DNA of 64,000 nt from Geopseudomonas sagittaria (lineage in GTDB: Bacteria; Pseudomonadota; Gammaproteobacteria; Pseudomonadales; Pseudomonadaceae). The DNA lies in the NCBI RefSeq assembly GCF_900115715.1, contig NZ_FOXM01000003.1, positions 248,001 to 312,000 of the forward strand, in the 5' to 3' direction. The notes under the pieces are model-generated. The model searched no databases. It saw only the letters and a program-made list of their open reading frames with translations, and was not told where the DNA came from. How positions within the stretch are numbered: position 1 is the stretch's first letter; each line of letters starts with the position of its first letter. The translations under genes were made by a program, and so were the position numbers. This document shows, piece by piece, positions 9,502-18,192 of the stretch.

Positions 9502-10713
9502 ATGCCCGACCATACCCCCGCCCCCCGCCACGATGCCCTGTCCTGGGTCGCCGGCTCGGACGCCCCGGAAAAGAACGTCCTCGACCTCGGCTTCATGGCC
9601 CTGGCCGACTCGGCGTCGCTGATCGTCGCCGCCACCCAGGGCTTCGCCCAGCCCTACGGCCTGACCCTCAACCTGCACCGCCAGGCCTCCTGGGCCGGCC
9701 TGCGCGACAAGCTGGTCAGCGGCGAACTGGACGCGGCGCAGATGCTCTATGGCCAGGTCTACGGCACCCATCTGGGCATCGGCAGCCCGGCCACGCCCAT
9801 GGCCATCCTCATGGGCCTGAACCAGAACGGCCAGTCGATCAACCTGAGCACGGCGCTGCGCGAGGCCGGCGTGACCTCTGCCGAGGCACTGCGCGAGCAT
9901 ACGCACCACCACGGTGCGAAACTCACCTTCGCCCACACCTTCCCCACCGGCACCCATGCCCTGTGGCTGTACTACTGGCTGGCCGGCCACGGCATCCATC
10001 CGCTCAGCGACGTCAACAGCGTGGTGGTGCCGCCCGCACAGATGGTCACCCACCTGCGCGCCGGACGCATCGACGGCTTCTGCGCCGGCGACCCCTGGGG
10101 CGCCCACGCGGTCGACGAGGGTCTGGGCTTCACCATCGCCACCAGCCAGTCGATCTGGCCGGATCACCCGGAAAAGGTCCTTGGCGTCACCCGCGAGTTC
10201 GTCGAGCAGTGCCCCAACAGCGCGCGCGCCCTGAGCATGGCGCTGCTCGAGGCCAGTCGCTTCATCGACGCGAGCCCGGAGAACCGCCGCAGCACCGCCC
10301 AGCTGTTGAGCGCCGCGGAGTTCGTCAACGCGCCGGCGAGCACCCTGGAGCCGCGCTTTCTCGGCCACTACCAGGACGGCCTCGGCCACGCCTGGCTGGA
10401 TGCCCACCCGCTGCGCTTCTTCGCCGAAGGCACGGTGAACATGCCCTACCTGTCCGACGGCATCTGGTTTCTCACCCAACTGCGCCGCTGGGGTCTATTG
10501 CGCGACGATCCGGCGTACCATGAACTGGCCAGCGAAGTGCATCAGCTAGCCTTGTACCGAGAAGCCGCGGATGCGCTGGGCATTGCCGTGCCGCAGCCCA
10601 TGCGCAGGTCCACCCTGCAGGATGGCAAGGTCTGGGACGGCAGCGACCCGGCTGGCTACGCCCGCAGCTTCGCGCTGCACGCGCTGGCCGAACGCCAGTC
10701 ACTGGCCCTCTGA
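9502..10713 (+). CDS. nasS: Nitrate-sensing regulator NasS
   Basis: A 403-residue protein of the NrtA/CmpA substrate-binding fold but without a signal peptide, which fits the cytoplasmic nitrate/nitrite sensor NasS. In Azotobacter, Paracoccus and Pseudomonas, NasS holds NasT inactive until nitrate or nitrite binds. Shared motifs with the periplasmic NrtA in this window include [17 protein letters not shown] and [11 protein letters not shown], showing common ancestry. I chose the ATG at 9502 ([11 protein letters not shown]); upstream codons in frame have no ribosome site. It is 18 bp from nasT and forms an operon with it. Confidence 0.92.
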   Translation: MPDHTPAPRHDALSWVAGSDAPEKNVLDLGFMALADSASLIVAATQGFAQPYGLTLNLHRQASWAGLRDKLVSGELDAAQMLYGQVYGTHLGIGSPATPMAILMGLNQNGQSINLSTALREAGVTSAEALREHTHHHGAKLTFAHTFPTGTHALWLYYWLAGHGIHPLSDVNSVVVPPAQMVTHLRAGRIDGFCAGDPWGAHAVDEGLGFTIATSQSIWPDHPEKVLGVTREFVEQCPNSARALSMALLEASRFIDASPENRRSTAQLLSAAEFVNAPASTLEPRFLGHYQDGLGHAWLDAHPLRFFAEGTVNMPYLSDGIWFLTQLRRWGLLRDDPAYHELASEVHQLALYREAADALGIAVPQPMRRSTLQDGKVWDGSDPAGYARSFALHALAERQSLAL

Positions 10714-10731
10714 TCCGCAGGAGACCTGTCC

Positions 10732-11310
10732 ATGTTGCGCATTCTCCTGATCAACGACACCGCGAAGAAGGTCGGCCGCCTGCGAAGCGCGCTGATCGAA
10801 GCCGGCTTCGAGGTGGTCGACGAGTCCGGGCTGACCATCGACCTGCCGGCGCGGGTCGCCGCGGTACGCCCGGACGTGATCCTCATCGACAGCGAATCGC
10901 CGGGCCGCGACGTGATGGAGCAGGTCTGCCTGCTCAGCCGCGACCAGCCGCACCCGATCGTCATGTTCACCGACGAGCACGACCCGAAGGTGATGCGCCA
11001 GGCCATCCAGTCCGGGGTCAGCGCCTACATCGTCGAGGGCATCCACGCCCAGCGCCTGCAGCCGATCCTCGACGTGGCCATGGCGCGCTTCGAAAGCGAC
11101 CAGGCCCTGCGCGCCCAGCTCAACGCCCGCGACCAGCAGATGGCCGAGCGCAAGCGCATCGAGCTGGCCAAGGGCCTGCTGATGAAGATGCGCCAGTGCA
11201 ACGAGGAAGAGGCCTACACGCTGATGCGCCGCCAGGCCATGAGCAAGCAGCAGAAACTGATCCAGGTGGCCGAGCAGATCATCTCCATGCACGAGATGCT
11301 CGGCAACTGA
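10732..11310 (+). CDS. nasT: ANTAR-domain antiterminator NasT
   Basis: A 192-residue response-regulator-like protein. The N-terminal receiver fold has the aspartate in [10 protein letters not shown] (about residue 53). The C-terminal ANTAR RNA-binding domain spans about residues 125-190 and includes [28 protein letters not shown] and a terminal helix QVAEQIISM. When released by NasS, NasT binds a two-hairpin RNA and prevents termination in nitrate-assimilation leaders. Three such leaders are present in this window (14,373, 17,913 and 53,511), so its targets can be named here. A GGAG ribosome site precedes the ATG. Confidence 0.94.
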   Translation: MLRILLINDTAKKVGRLRSALIEAGFEVVDESGLTIDLPARVAAVRPDVILIDSESPGRDVMEQVCLLSRDQPHPIVMFTDEHDPKVMRQAIQSGVSAYIVEGIHAQRLQPILDVAMARFESDQALRAQLNARDQQMAERKRIELAKGLLMKMRQCNEEEAYTLMRRQAMSKQQKLIQVAEQIISMHEMLGN

Positions 11311-11483
11311 GCCGATTCCAACTCGCCCGGTTGACCGTTGCCCCACGGACGGGCGGCAACGGTCAAACCGCGTCAGTCCCTCTCGACAGCCCGCGCGCGC
11401 CGGCGTATGTTTCTGCGCGCAGGCCAGCGCACTGGCCAACGTCGCTCGGACGGTTCCGGGCGCTTACGTATTCGAGAAAATTC

Positions 11484-12719
11484 ATGACCGACTCCCGTTC
11501 CGGGCGCCGCTTCGCGCGCATCGATCGCCTCCCCCCCTACGTCTTCAACATCACCGCCGAACTGAAGATGGCCGCCCGCCGCCGTGGCGAGGACATCATC
11601 GACTTCAGCATGGGCAACCCCGACGGTGCCACCCCGCCGCACATCGTCGACAAGCTGGTGCAGGTCGCCCAGCGCGACGACACCCACGGCTACTCCACCT
11701 CGCGCGGCATCCCGCGCCTGCGCCGCGCCATCTCGCGCTGGTACCAGGATCGCTATCAGGTGGAGATCGACCCGGACAGCGAAGCCATCGTCACCATCGG
11801 CTCCAAGGAAGGCCTGGCGCACCTGATGCTGGCCACCCTCGACCATGGCGACACCGTGCTGGTGCCCAACCCCAGCTACCCGATCCACATCTACGGCGCG
11901 GTGATCGCCGGCGCCCAGGTGCGCTCGGTGCCGCTGGTGCCCGGTGTGGACTTCTTCGCCGAGCTGGAGCGGGCGATCCGCGAGTCGATCCCCAAGCCGA
12001 AGATGATGATCATCGGCTTCCCCTCCAACCCCACCGCGCAGTGCGTGGAGCTGGACTTCTTCGAGCGCGTGGTGGCGCTGGCCAAGCAGTACGACATCCT
12101 CGTGGTGCACGACCTGGCCTACGCCGACATCGTCTTCGACGGCTGGAAGGCGCCGTCGATCATGCAGGTGCCGGGCGCCAAGGACGTCGCCGTGGAGTTC
12201 TTCACCCTGTCGAAGAGCTACAACATGGCCGGCTGGCGGATCGGCTTCATGGTCGGCAACCCGGAGCTGGTCAGCGCCCTGGCGCGGATCAAGAGCTACC
12301 ACGACTACGGCACCTTCACCCCGCTGCAGGTGGCCGCCATCGCCGCGCTGGAAGGCGACCAGCAGTGCGTGCACGAGATCGCCGACAAGTACTGCGAGCG
12401 GCGCAACGTGCTGGTCAAGGGCCTGCACGAGATCGGCTGGATGGTCGAGAAGCCCAAGGCGGCGATGTACATCTGGGCGAAGATTCCCGAAGCCTACGCC
12501 CACCTCGGATCGCTGGAGTTCGCCAAGAAGCTGCTGCTGGAGGCCAAGGTCTGCGTTTCGCCCGGCATCGGCTTCGGCGACTACGGCGACGACCACGTGC
12601 GCTTCGCGCTGATCGAGAACCTCGACCGCACCCGCCAGGCGATCCGCGGCATCAAGGCCATGTTCCGCGCCGACGGCCTGCTGCCGCCGAAGGCGGCCAA
12701 GGGCGACAGCGCCGGCTAA
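11484..12719 (+). CDS. alaC: PLP-dependent aminotransferase, AlaC-type
   Basis: A 411-residue class I/II aminotransferase. The PLP lysine lies in [17 protein letters not shown], with the substrate-carboxylate arginine in the same family motif. The start [19 protein letters not shown], followed by the [13 protein letters not shown] stretch, matches AlaC/YfdZ glutamate-pyruvate transaminase, which makes alanine in the cytoplasm. I chose the ATG at 11,484. A gap of 173 bp separates it from nasT, so it probably has its own promoter. Alanine-specific use is inferred from resemblance; other keto acids are possible. Confidence 0.85.
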   Translation: MTDSRSGRRFARIDRLPPYVFNITAELKMAARRRGEDIIDFSMGNPDGATPPHIVDKLVQVAQRDDTHGYSTSRGIPRLRRAISRWYQDRYQVEIDPDSEAIVTIGSKEGLAHLMLATLDHGDTVLVPNPSYPIHIYGAVIAGAQVRSVPLVPGVDFFAELERAIRESIPKPKMMIIGFPSNPTAQCVELDFFERVVALAKQYDILVVHDLAYADIVFDGWKAPSIMQVPGAKDVAVEFFTLSKSYNMAGWRIGFMVGNPELVSALARIKSYHDYGTFTPLQVAAIAALEGDQQCVHEIADKYCERRNVLVKGLHEIGWMVEKPKAAMYIWAKIPEAYAHLGSLEFAKKLLLEAKVCVSPGIGFGDYGDDHVRFALIENLDRTRQAIRGIKAMFRADGLLPPKAAKGDSAG

Positions 12720-12730
12720 GACGAAACGAC

Positions 12731-13097
12731 ATGTTGTAGGAGGCGCGCCCTCGCGGCGCTACGGGCCGCAGGACCGCCAAGGGCAAAAAACATCGCCCCG
12801 GGGGCGGGCCTCCTACACAACGTGTTAGTCAGCGCCGGGCATTTTACAGGCGCATAGGCAGCGCCGGGCATGTTGTAGGAGGCGCGCCCTCGCGGCGATG
12901 CGGGCCGCAGGACCGCCAAGGGCAAAAAGCATCGCCCCGGGGTCGGGCCTCCTACACAAGGTGTTAGTCAGCGCCGGGCATTTTACAGGCGCATCAGGCA
13001 GCGCCGGGTATGGTGTAGGAGGCGCGCCCTCGCGGCGATGCGGGCCGCAGGACCGCCAAGGGCAAAAAGCATCGCCCCGGGGTCGGGCCTTCTACAA
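12731..13097. repeat. Three tandem ~140-bp REP/BIME-like repeats
   Basis: Copies start at 12,731, 12,870 and 13,010, giving periods of 139 and 140 bp, and are nearly identical; the third is shortened. Each has an inverted repeat that begins with TGTAGGAGGCGCGCCCTCG and ends with GCGGGCCTCCTACA or close variants, plus a spacer with GTGTTAGTCAGCGCCGGGCA. This fits a multiplied bacterial interspersed mosaic element between convergent genes. The rest of this 398-bp gap has no gene. Confidence 0.85.
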
Positions 13098-13117
13098 GAG
13101 CGGCGCCGCGACGTCTT

Positions 13118-14044
13118 TCAATCCGCACCAAACAAGCGCTGCACATCCTCCGCCCGGCACAGCTCGGTGCCCGGGCGCATGATGGTCGCCGAACCAGCGG
13201 CGATGCCGTAGCGCACGGCCTTCTGCAGGCTCCAGCCGCGGCTCAGGGCGAGGACCATGGCGCCGACCATGCTGTCGCCGGCGCCCACCGCGCTGCACAC
13301 CGGCACGTCCAGCGGCGCGAAGCGCTCGATCCCTTCCCTGCTCGCCAGCACGGCGCCCTCGCCGCCCAGCGACAGCACCACGATCTCCGCCACGCCCCGC
13401 TCGATCAGGCGGCGCAGCGCCGCTTCCTGCGCGGCCTCGCCCTCCACCTTGCTTCCCACCAGGGTGGCCAGTTCGCTCAGGCTCGGCTTGAGCAGATGGA
13501 TGCCGCCTTTTCCGGCCGCGTACTGCAACGCCTCGCCCGAGCAGTCGAGCACCAGGCGCGCGCCGATGCGCCGCGCCAGCGCGGCCACCGCGTCGAAGAA
13601 GCTCGGCGCCACGCCGGGCGGGAAGCTGCCGCTGAGCACCACATAGCCGGGCAACGGATCGAGCGCGGCGATGGCCGCCAGGCAGGCCTGCTGCTCGGCC
13701 GCCGCCAGCTCCGGACCGGGCAGCACGAAGCGGAACTGCCGGCCCGTGGCGCCCTCGTCGACGGTGAAGCTCTCGCGGGTGTCGCCGGCGATCGGCACCC
13801 GTACCTGCACCACGCCGAGCGCTGCCAGCATGCGCTGCAGCATGTCGCCGAACGGACCGCCGGCCGGGTAGACCGCCACGGCGGCGCCGCCGAGGGTGGC
13901 GACCACCCGCGCCACGTTGATGCCGCCGCCGCCCGGATCGTAGTGCGGCAGGCTGCAGCGCAGCTTGCGGGTCGGCTCGACCCGCTCGACGCCAGTCGAG
14001 AGATCCATCGCCGGGTTGAGGGTCAGGGTGGCAATGCGGGACAT
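13118..14044 (-). CDS. PfkB-family sugar-phosphate kinase (Pfk-2 / 1-phosphofructokinase type)
   Basis: A 308-residue ribokinase-superfamily kinase. The N-terminus MSRIATLTLNPAMDLS, the PGGGGINVARV motif near residue 38 and the C-terminal VGAGDSMVGAM anion hole with catalytic aspartate are all intact. The overall wording (KLRCSLPHYDPGGGGINVARV, VLSGSFPPGV, LDCSGEAL) is closer to Escherichia coli PfkB (6-phosphofructokinase II) than to FruK as I remember them. Most pseudomonads use the Entner-Doudoroff route and lack PfkA, so a Pfk-2-like enzyme is noteworthy. It stands alone with no fru PTS nearby. The substrate (fructose-6-P, fructose-1-P or tagatose-6-P) is not settled by sequence. Confidence 0.82.
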   Translation of the reverse strand: MSRIATLTLNPAMDLSTGVERVEPTRKLRCSLPHYDPGGGGINVARVVATLGGAAVAVYPAGGPFGDMLQRMLAALGVVQVRVPIAGDTRESFTVDEGATGRQFRFVLPGPELAAAEQQACLAAIAALDPLPGYVVLSGSFPPGVAPSFFDAVAALARRIGARLVLDCSGEALQYAAGKGGIHLLKPSLSELATLVGSKVEGEAAQEAALRRLIERGVAEIVVLSLGGEGAVLASREGIERFAPLDVPVCSAVGAGDSMVGAMVLALSRGWSLQKAVRYGIAAGSATIMRPGTELCRAEDVQRLFGAD

Positions 14045-14332
14045 CGGGTGCTCCAGGCGGTTCGGTCGGCGGACAGGCGACCGAAACAGGGGTTTTCAGC
14101 CTTGCGGTCAGCCAGGGCCCATTCTGCCCCAAGCGGCCGTCATGAACCAAAAATGCCCAGTGCGCACCACCCACGCACAGCCATGACCCAGCGCGCCAGC
14201 GCGGCAGTCGCTGCGCGGCAACCGCCCGCCTGCCCGCAGAAAACAGCAAGCCATTGATTCAACAGCGCTTATCGGTAGAAACCGGGCAGCAGGGGCGGGT
14301 CCAGGCGAATGTGTGCCGCTGAGCCGAAAAAC

Positions 14333-14348
14333 TGGCAAGCCCCTTGCT
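14333..14348 (+). promoter_or_regulatory. Sigma-54 promoter of the nrt operon
   Basis: TGGCAAGCCCCTTGCT has GG at 14,334-14,335 and GC at 14,346-14,347, exactly 10 bases apart, and one mismatch to the consensus. Transcription from about 14,359 would begin just before the ANTAR leader. A GCGCACCA octamer at 14,162-14,169 resembles an NtrC half-site and recurs upstream of the other two leaders. The 444-bp gap before nrtA otherwise contains no gene. Confidence 0.85.
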
Positions 14349-14372
14349 ACAGTGACCGTACATCCGTCTTCG

Positions 14373-14463
14373 GATCGCCAACGGCGGTGATCGGGACGAA
14401 CTGACAAAGACGTCAAAAGCCGGCTGATCCCTGCAGGATCGGCGCGCTTGCGACGTCTTTTTT
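14373..14463 (+). promoter_or_regulatory. NasT-responsive ANTAR-target leader RNA of nrtA
   Basis: Hairpin P1 is 14,373-14,392, a 7-bp stem with hexaloop AACGGC. Hairpin P2 is 14,402-14,415, stem TGAC/GTCA with hexaloop AAAGAC. Both loops have A at position 1 and G at position 4, the mark of ANTAR-bound RNAs. P2 overlaps the 5' arm of the terminator at 14,406-14,463, so NasT-stabilised P2 would exclude termination. Confidence 0.85.
14406..14463 (+). terminator. Conditional terminator in the nrtA leader
   Basis: AAAGACGTC at 14,406-14,414 pairs with GACGTCTTT at 14,452-14,460, with a further internal stem and a T-run to 14,463. It lies 26 bp before nrtA. Confidence 0.85.
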
Positions 14464-14488
14464 CGTTTCTGACCTTTGGGAAATCGCC

Positions 14489-15856
14489 ATGAAAATTCGC
14501 AGTCGCCTCTTCAAGCATGCCTTGGCCGCCGCCGCCCTGCTGCTTGCGCCGCTGGCCAGCTCCATCGCCCTGGCCGCCGATCCGGAGAAGGAAGAACTCA
14601 AGCTCGGCTTCATCAAGCTCACCGACATGGCCCCGCTGGCCATCGCCTACGAGAAGGGCTTCTTCGAGGATGAGGGGCTGTACGTCAGCCTTGAGGCCCA
14701 GGCCAACTGGAAGGTGCTGCTCGACCGGGTGATCACCGGCGAGCTGGACGGCGCGCACATGCTGGCCGGCCAGCCGCTGGGCGCAACCATCGGCTTCGGC
14801 ACCAAGGCCGACGTGGTCACCGCCTTCTCCATGGACCTCAACGGCAACGCCATCACCGTGTCCAACGCGGTGTGGGCGGAAATGAAGAAGCACGTGCCGA
14901 TGGCGGACGGCAAGCCGGTGCACCCGATCAAGGCCGACGCGCTCAAGCCGGTAATCGAGCAGTACAAGGCCCAGGGCAAGCCGTTCAACCTCGGCATGGT
15001 GTTCCCGGTATCCACCCACAACTACGAGCTGCGCTACTGGCTGGCCGCCGGCGGCATCCACCCGGGCTACTACGCCCCGGCCAAGGGCGACATCACCGGC
15101 ACCCTGAGCGCCGACGCGCTGCTCTCGGTGACGCCGCCGCCGCAGATGCCGGCCACCATGGAGGCCGGCACCATCCACGGCTACAGCGTGGGCGAGCCGT
15201 GGAACCAGGCCGCGGTGTTCAAGGGCATCGGCGTGCCGGTGATCACCGACTACCAGATCTGGAAGAACAACCCGGAAAAGGTCCTCGGCGTGTCCAAGGC
15301 CTGGGCCGAGGCCAACCCGGAAACCCACAAGCGCCTGGTCAAGGCACTGATCCGCGCCGCCATGTGGCTGGACGAGAACGGCAACGCCAACCGCGCCGAG
15401 GCGGTGGAGATCCTCGCCCGTCCGGAATACGTCGGCGCCGACGCCAAGGTCATCGCCAACTCGATGACCGGCACCTTCGAGTACGAGAAGGGCGACAAGC
15501 GCGAGGTACCGGACTTCAACGTGTTCTTCCGCCACAACGCGACCTATCCCTACTACTCCGACGCCATCTGGTACCTGACCCAGATGCGCCGCTGGGGGCA
15601 GATCGGCGAGGCCAAGCCGGACGCCTGGTACTTCGAGACCGCCAAGAAGGTCTACCTGCCGGAGATCTACCAGGCCGCCGCCAGCGAACTGGTCGCCGAA
15701 GGCAAGGCCAAGGCCGCCGACTTCCCGGCGGCCGGCGAGGAAGGCTTCCGCGCCCCGAGCAGCGACTTCATCGATGGCCTGACCTATGACGGGCGCCAGC
15801 CGAATGCCTACATCGAGCAGTTCGGCATCGGCCTGAAAGCCGACAGCAAACTGTGA
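14489..15856 (+). CDS. nrtA: Nitrate ABC transporter, periplasmic substrate-binding protein
   Basis: A 455-residue NrtA/CmpA-family protein that captures nitrate (and probably nitrite) in the periplasm. Residues 1-30 form a signal peptide with a basic start, a hydrophobic core and cleavage near SIALAAD. The family pattern continues with [21 protein letters not shown] and [14 protein letters not shown]. It is the first gene after the antiterminated leader and is followed by a strong hairpin before the permease gene. NasS in this window is its cytoplasmic, signal-less relative. Cyanate or bicarbonate are alternative ligands in the wider family, but the nas context favours nitrate. Confidence 0.92.
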   Translation: MKIRSRLFKHALAAAALLLAPLASSIALAADPEKEELKLGFIKLTDMAPLAIAYEKGFFEDEGLYVSLEAQANWKVLLDRVITGELDGAHMLAGQPLGATIGFGTKADVVTAFSMDLNGNAITVSNAVWAEMKKHVPMADGKPVHPIKADALKPVIEQYKAQGKPFNLGMVFPVSTHNYELRYWLAAGGIHPGYYAPAKGDITGTLSADALLSVTPPPQMPATMEAGTIHGYSVGEPWNQAAVFKGIGVPVITDYQIWKNNPEKVLGVSKAWAEANPETHKRLVKALIRAAMWLDENGNANRAEAVEILARPEYVGADAKVIANSMTGTFEYEKGDKREVPDFNVFFRHNATYPYYSDAIWYLTQMRRWGQIGEAKPDAWYFETAKKVYLPEIYQAAASELVAEGKAKAADFPAAGEEGFRAPSSDFIDGLTYDGRQPNAYIEQFGIGLKADSKL

Positions 15857-15871
15857 CATTGCCCATGCAGC

Positions 15872-15894
15872 GGGAGCCGGTAAAACCGGCTCCC
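15872..15894 (+). repeat. Intercistronic hairpin nrtA-nrtB
   Basis: A perfect 10-bp stem (15,872-15,881 with 15,885-15,894) with a 3-base loop and no T-run. Such stems after a binding-protein gene commonly protect the upstream mRNA and lower expression of the membrane genes. Confidence 0.7.
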
Positions 15895-15915
15895 CATGAA
15901 TCCGAGGACACGACG

Positions 15916-16908
15916 ATGAGCAACCCTGCCGTCGCCCAACCGATCCAAGACACCCTGAAAACCGCGCGCAAGGCGGCTCTGGTCAAGCGCTGGCTGCCCG
16001 CCCTGCTGCTGCCGGTGGTCGGCCTGCTCGCCTTCCTGCTGTTCTGGCAGCTCGCTGCCGGCAGCATCGACACCAGCCTCGGCAAGTTCCCCGGCCCGGC
16101 CCAGGCGGTCAGCCAGTTCTCCAGCCTGGTCGACGAACACATCGCCGAGCAGCGCAAGGCCGACGCCTTCTACCAGCGCCAGGAGACGCGCAACGCCGAG
16201 CGCCTGGCCAGGGACCCCGACGCCAAGGTGACCGTGCGTCCGTACACCGGCAAGCCGACCTTCTTCAAGCAGATCCTCACCAGCCTGTACACGGTGATGA
16301 CCGGCTTCGCCATCGCCTCGCTGATCGCCATTCCGCTGGGCATCGTCTGCGGCCTGAGCCGGCCGATCTACAACGCCATCAACCCGCTGATCCAGGTGTT
16401 CAAGCCGGTGTCGCCGCTGGCCTGGCTGCCGCTGGTGACCATGGTGGTCAGCGCCGTGTACACCAGCACCGATCCGCTGTTCGCCAAGTCCTTCGTCACC
16501 TCGGCCCTCACCGTGGCGCTGTGCTGCCTGTGGCCGACGGTGATCAACACCACGGTCGGCGTGGCCAACATGGACAAGGACCTACTCAACGTCAGCCGCG
16601 TGCTCAGCCTGTCGCCGCTCAGCCACGTGCGGCGCATCGTCCTGCCGGCGGCCATCCCGATGATCTTCACCGGCCTGCGCCTGTCGCTGGCCACCGGCTG
16701 GATGGTGCTGATCGCCGCCGAGATGCTGGCGCAGAACCCGGGGCTGGGCAAATTCATCTGGGACGAGTTCCAGAACGGCAGCTCCAACTCCCTCGGCCGC
16801 ATCATGGTCGCCGTGATCGTCATCGGCCTGATCGGCTTCGTCCTCGACCGTCTCATGCTCGCGCTGCAGCGCCGCGTCAGCTGGGACAAGAACGCCGACC
16901 TGCGCTAA
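15916..16908 (+). CDS. nrtB: Nitrate ABC transporter permease
   Basis: A 330-residue inner-membrane permease of the SsuC/NrtB binding-protein-dependent family. A transmembrane helix at about residues 25-50 precedes a long periplasmic segment; further helices and the EAA-type loop (VSRVLSLSPLSHVRRIVLPAAIPMI) that docks the ATPase lie in the second half. I start at the ATG at 15,916 (MSNPAVAQPIQD), which has a GAGG site; the frame continues upstream only into the intercistronic hairpin. It works with NrtA and the ATPase 22 bp downstream. Confidence 0.92.
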   Translation: MSNPAVAQPIQDTLKTARKAALVKRWLPALLLPVVGLLAFLLFWQLAAGSIDTSLGKFPGPAQAVSQFSSLVDEHIAEQRKADAFYQRQETRNAERLARDPDAKVTVRPYTGKPTFFKQILTSLYTVMTGFAIASLIAIPLGIVCGLSRPIYNAINPLIQVFKPVSPLAWLPLVTMVVSAVYTSTDPLFAKSFVTSALTVALCCLWPTVINTTVGVANMDKDLLNVSRVLSLSPLSHVRRIVLPAAIPMIFTGLRLSLATGWMVLIAAEMLAQNPGLGKFIWDEFQNGSSNSLGRIMVAVIVIGLIGFVLDRLMLALQRRVSWDKNADLR

Positions 16909-16930
16909 GCGCCGCCCCAAGGAGATCGCC

Positions 16931-17725
16931 ATGAACCACAACCACCTCGAACTGACCGGCGTCGGCATCAGCTTCCCCACCGACAAGGGCCTGTTCTGCG
17001 CCCTGCAGAACGTCAACCTGAAGATCGACAAGGGCGAGTTCGTCTCGCTGATCGGCCACTCCGGCTGCGGCAAGTCGACCGTGCTCAACATCGTCGCCGG
17101 CCTCTACCAGGCCAGCACCGGCGGGGTGATCCTCGACGGCAAGGAGGTCAATTCACCCGGCCCCGAGCGCGCGGTGGTGTTCCAGAACCACAGCCTGCTG
17201 CCCTGGCTGACCTGCTACCAGAACATCGAGCTGGCCGTGCAGCAGGTGTTCAAGGGCAGGAAGGGCAAGGCCGAGATGCGCGAGTGGATCGAGCACAACC
17301 TGGCCCTGGTGCACATGACCCACGCCCGCGACAAGCGCCCCAGCGAGATCTCCGGCGGCATGAAGCAGCGCATCGGCATCGGCCGCGCGCTGGCCATGCA
17401 GCCCAAGGTGCTGCTGATGGACGAGCCGTTCGGCGCCCTCGACGCGCTGACCCGCGCCCACCTGCAGGACTCGCTGATGGAGATCCACGCCGATCTGGGC
17501 AACACGGTGATCATGATCACCCACGACGTCGACGAGGCCGTGCTGCTCTCCGACCGCATCGTGATGATGAGCAATGGCCCCTCGGCCACCGTCGGCGACA
17601 TCCTCAAGGTCGACCTGGCGCGCCCGCGCGAGCGCATGGCGCTGGCCCACGACCCGCGCTACCACGAGTACCGCGCGGCGGTGCTGGAGTTCCTCTACCA
17701 GCGTCAGCGCCGGCCGGCGGCCTGA
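16931..17725 (+). CDS. nrtD: Nitrate ABC transporter ATP-binding protein
   Basis: A 264-residue ABC ATPase. Walker A GHSGCGKST (about residues 43-51), Q-loop VFQNHSLLPW, signature SGGMKQR, Walker B LLMDEPFGALD and switch histidine in THDVDEAV are all intact. It powers the NrtAB importer from the cytoplasmic face. It lacks the NrtA-like C-terminal regulatory domain of cyanobacterial NrtC, so the NrtD name is the better fit. AAGGAG precedes the start. It ends the nrt operon; a GC-rich stem without T-run (17,743-17,767) follows. Confidence 0.93.
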   Translation: MNHNHLELTGVGISFPTDKGLFCALQNVNLKIDKGEFVSLIGHSGCGKSTVLNIVAGLYQASTGGVILDGKEVNSPGPERAVVFQNHSLLPWLTCYQNIELAVQQVFKGRKGKAEMREWIEHNLALVHMTHARDKRPSEISGGMKQRIGIGRALAMQPKVLLMDEPFGALDALTRAHLQDSLMEIHADLGNTVIMITHDVDEAVLLSDRIVMMSNGPSATVGDILKVDLARPRERMALAHDPRYHEYRAAVLEFLYQRQRRPAA

Positions 17726-17884
17726 GTGGCTATTCCTGACCAGCGCCCGGCCCGGACAGCCGGGCGCACCACGCACCAGAACAACGCAGCAATACCGCCA
17801 GCCGCCCCCTTTTTGCTCGCCAACCTCGTGAAGTGAACCAGGCCATCGCCGGCAAAGCCGCGCCAGGCCAGCGTCGCAGAAAGT

Positions 17885-17900
17885 TGGCCCATCACTTGCA
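17885..17900 (+). promoter_or_regulatory. Sigma-54 promoter of the MFS nitrate transporter gene
   Basis: TGGCCCATCACTTGCA has GG at 17,886-17,887 and GC at 17,898-17,899 with the exact 10-base spacing. A GCGCACCA octamer lies at 17,764-17,771, about 115 bp upstream, as in the other two leaders. Confidence 0.82.
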
Positions 17901-17912
17901 ATAACCATCGCA

Positions 17913-17992
17913 TCGACAACCAATGGCGGTGGTCGACCAAGACAAAGGCGTCGCATCACCCAGCTCCGGCTGGCGTGCTGCGACGCCTTTTT
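17913..17992 (+). promoter_or_regulatory. NasT-responsive ANTAR-target leader RNA of the MFS nitrate transporter
   Basis: P1 is 17,913-17,936: a 9-position stem with one A-G mismatch and hexaloop AATGGC. P2 is 17,941-17,952: stem GAC/GTC and hexaloop AAAGGC. Both loops keep A1 and G4. P2 shares its loop and 3' strand with the terminator arm that starts at 17,944. The MFS start codon lies about 200 bp further on, an unusually long distance that I cannot explain; I see no gene in it. Confidence 0.83.
17944..17992 (+). terminator. Conditional terminator in the MFS transporter leader
   Basis: A perfect 12-bp stem between 17,944-17,955 and 17,979-17,990, with T residues to 17,992. Confidence 0.88.
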
Positions 17993-18192
17993 CGTTGCAC
18001 GCCCCAATGCCCGGGGCGGGCGGCGGGCGCGCGATCCGCACCGCTGCCCAGTAACCCTTCCCCCTTGGGTGGCCATGCCACCAGCGCCTGGCCACAAGCC
18101 CGGCGTACCCGGAGGCAGGCGCGGACCATCCGACCAGGCTCGGTTCCACGCCAGCCCCCGGCCTTTTGCGAACTTTGGATTCGAGGTGTCAG

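Noticed and set aside
12731-13097. CRISPR array
   Set aside because: Only three units of about 140 bp with internal palindromes and no unique spacers; no cas genes nearby.
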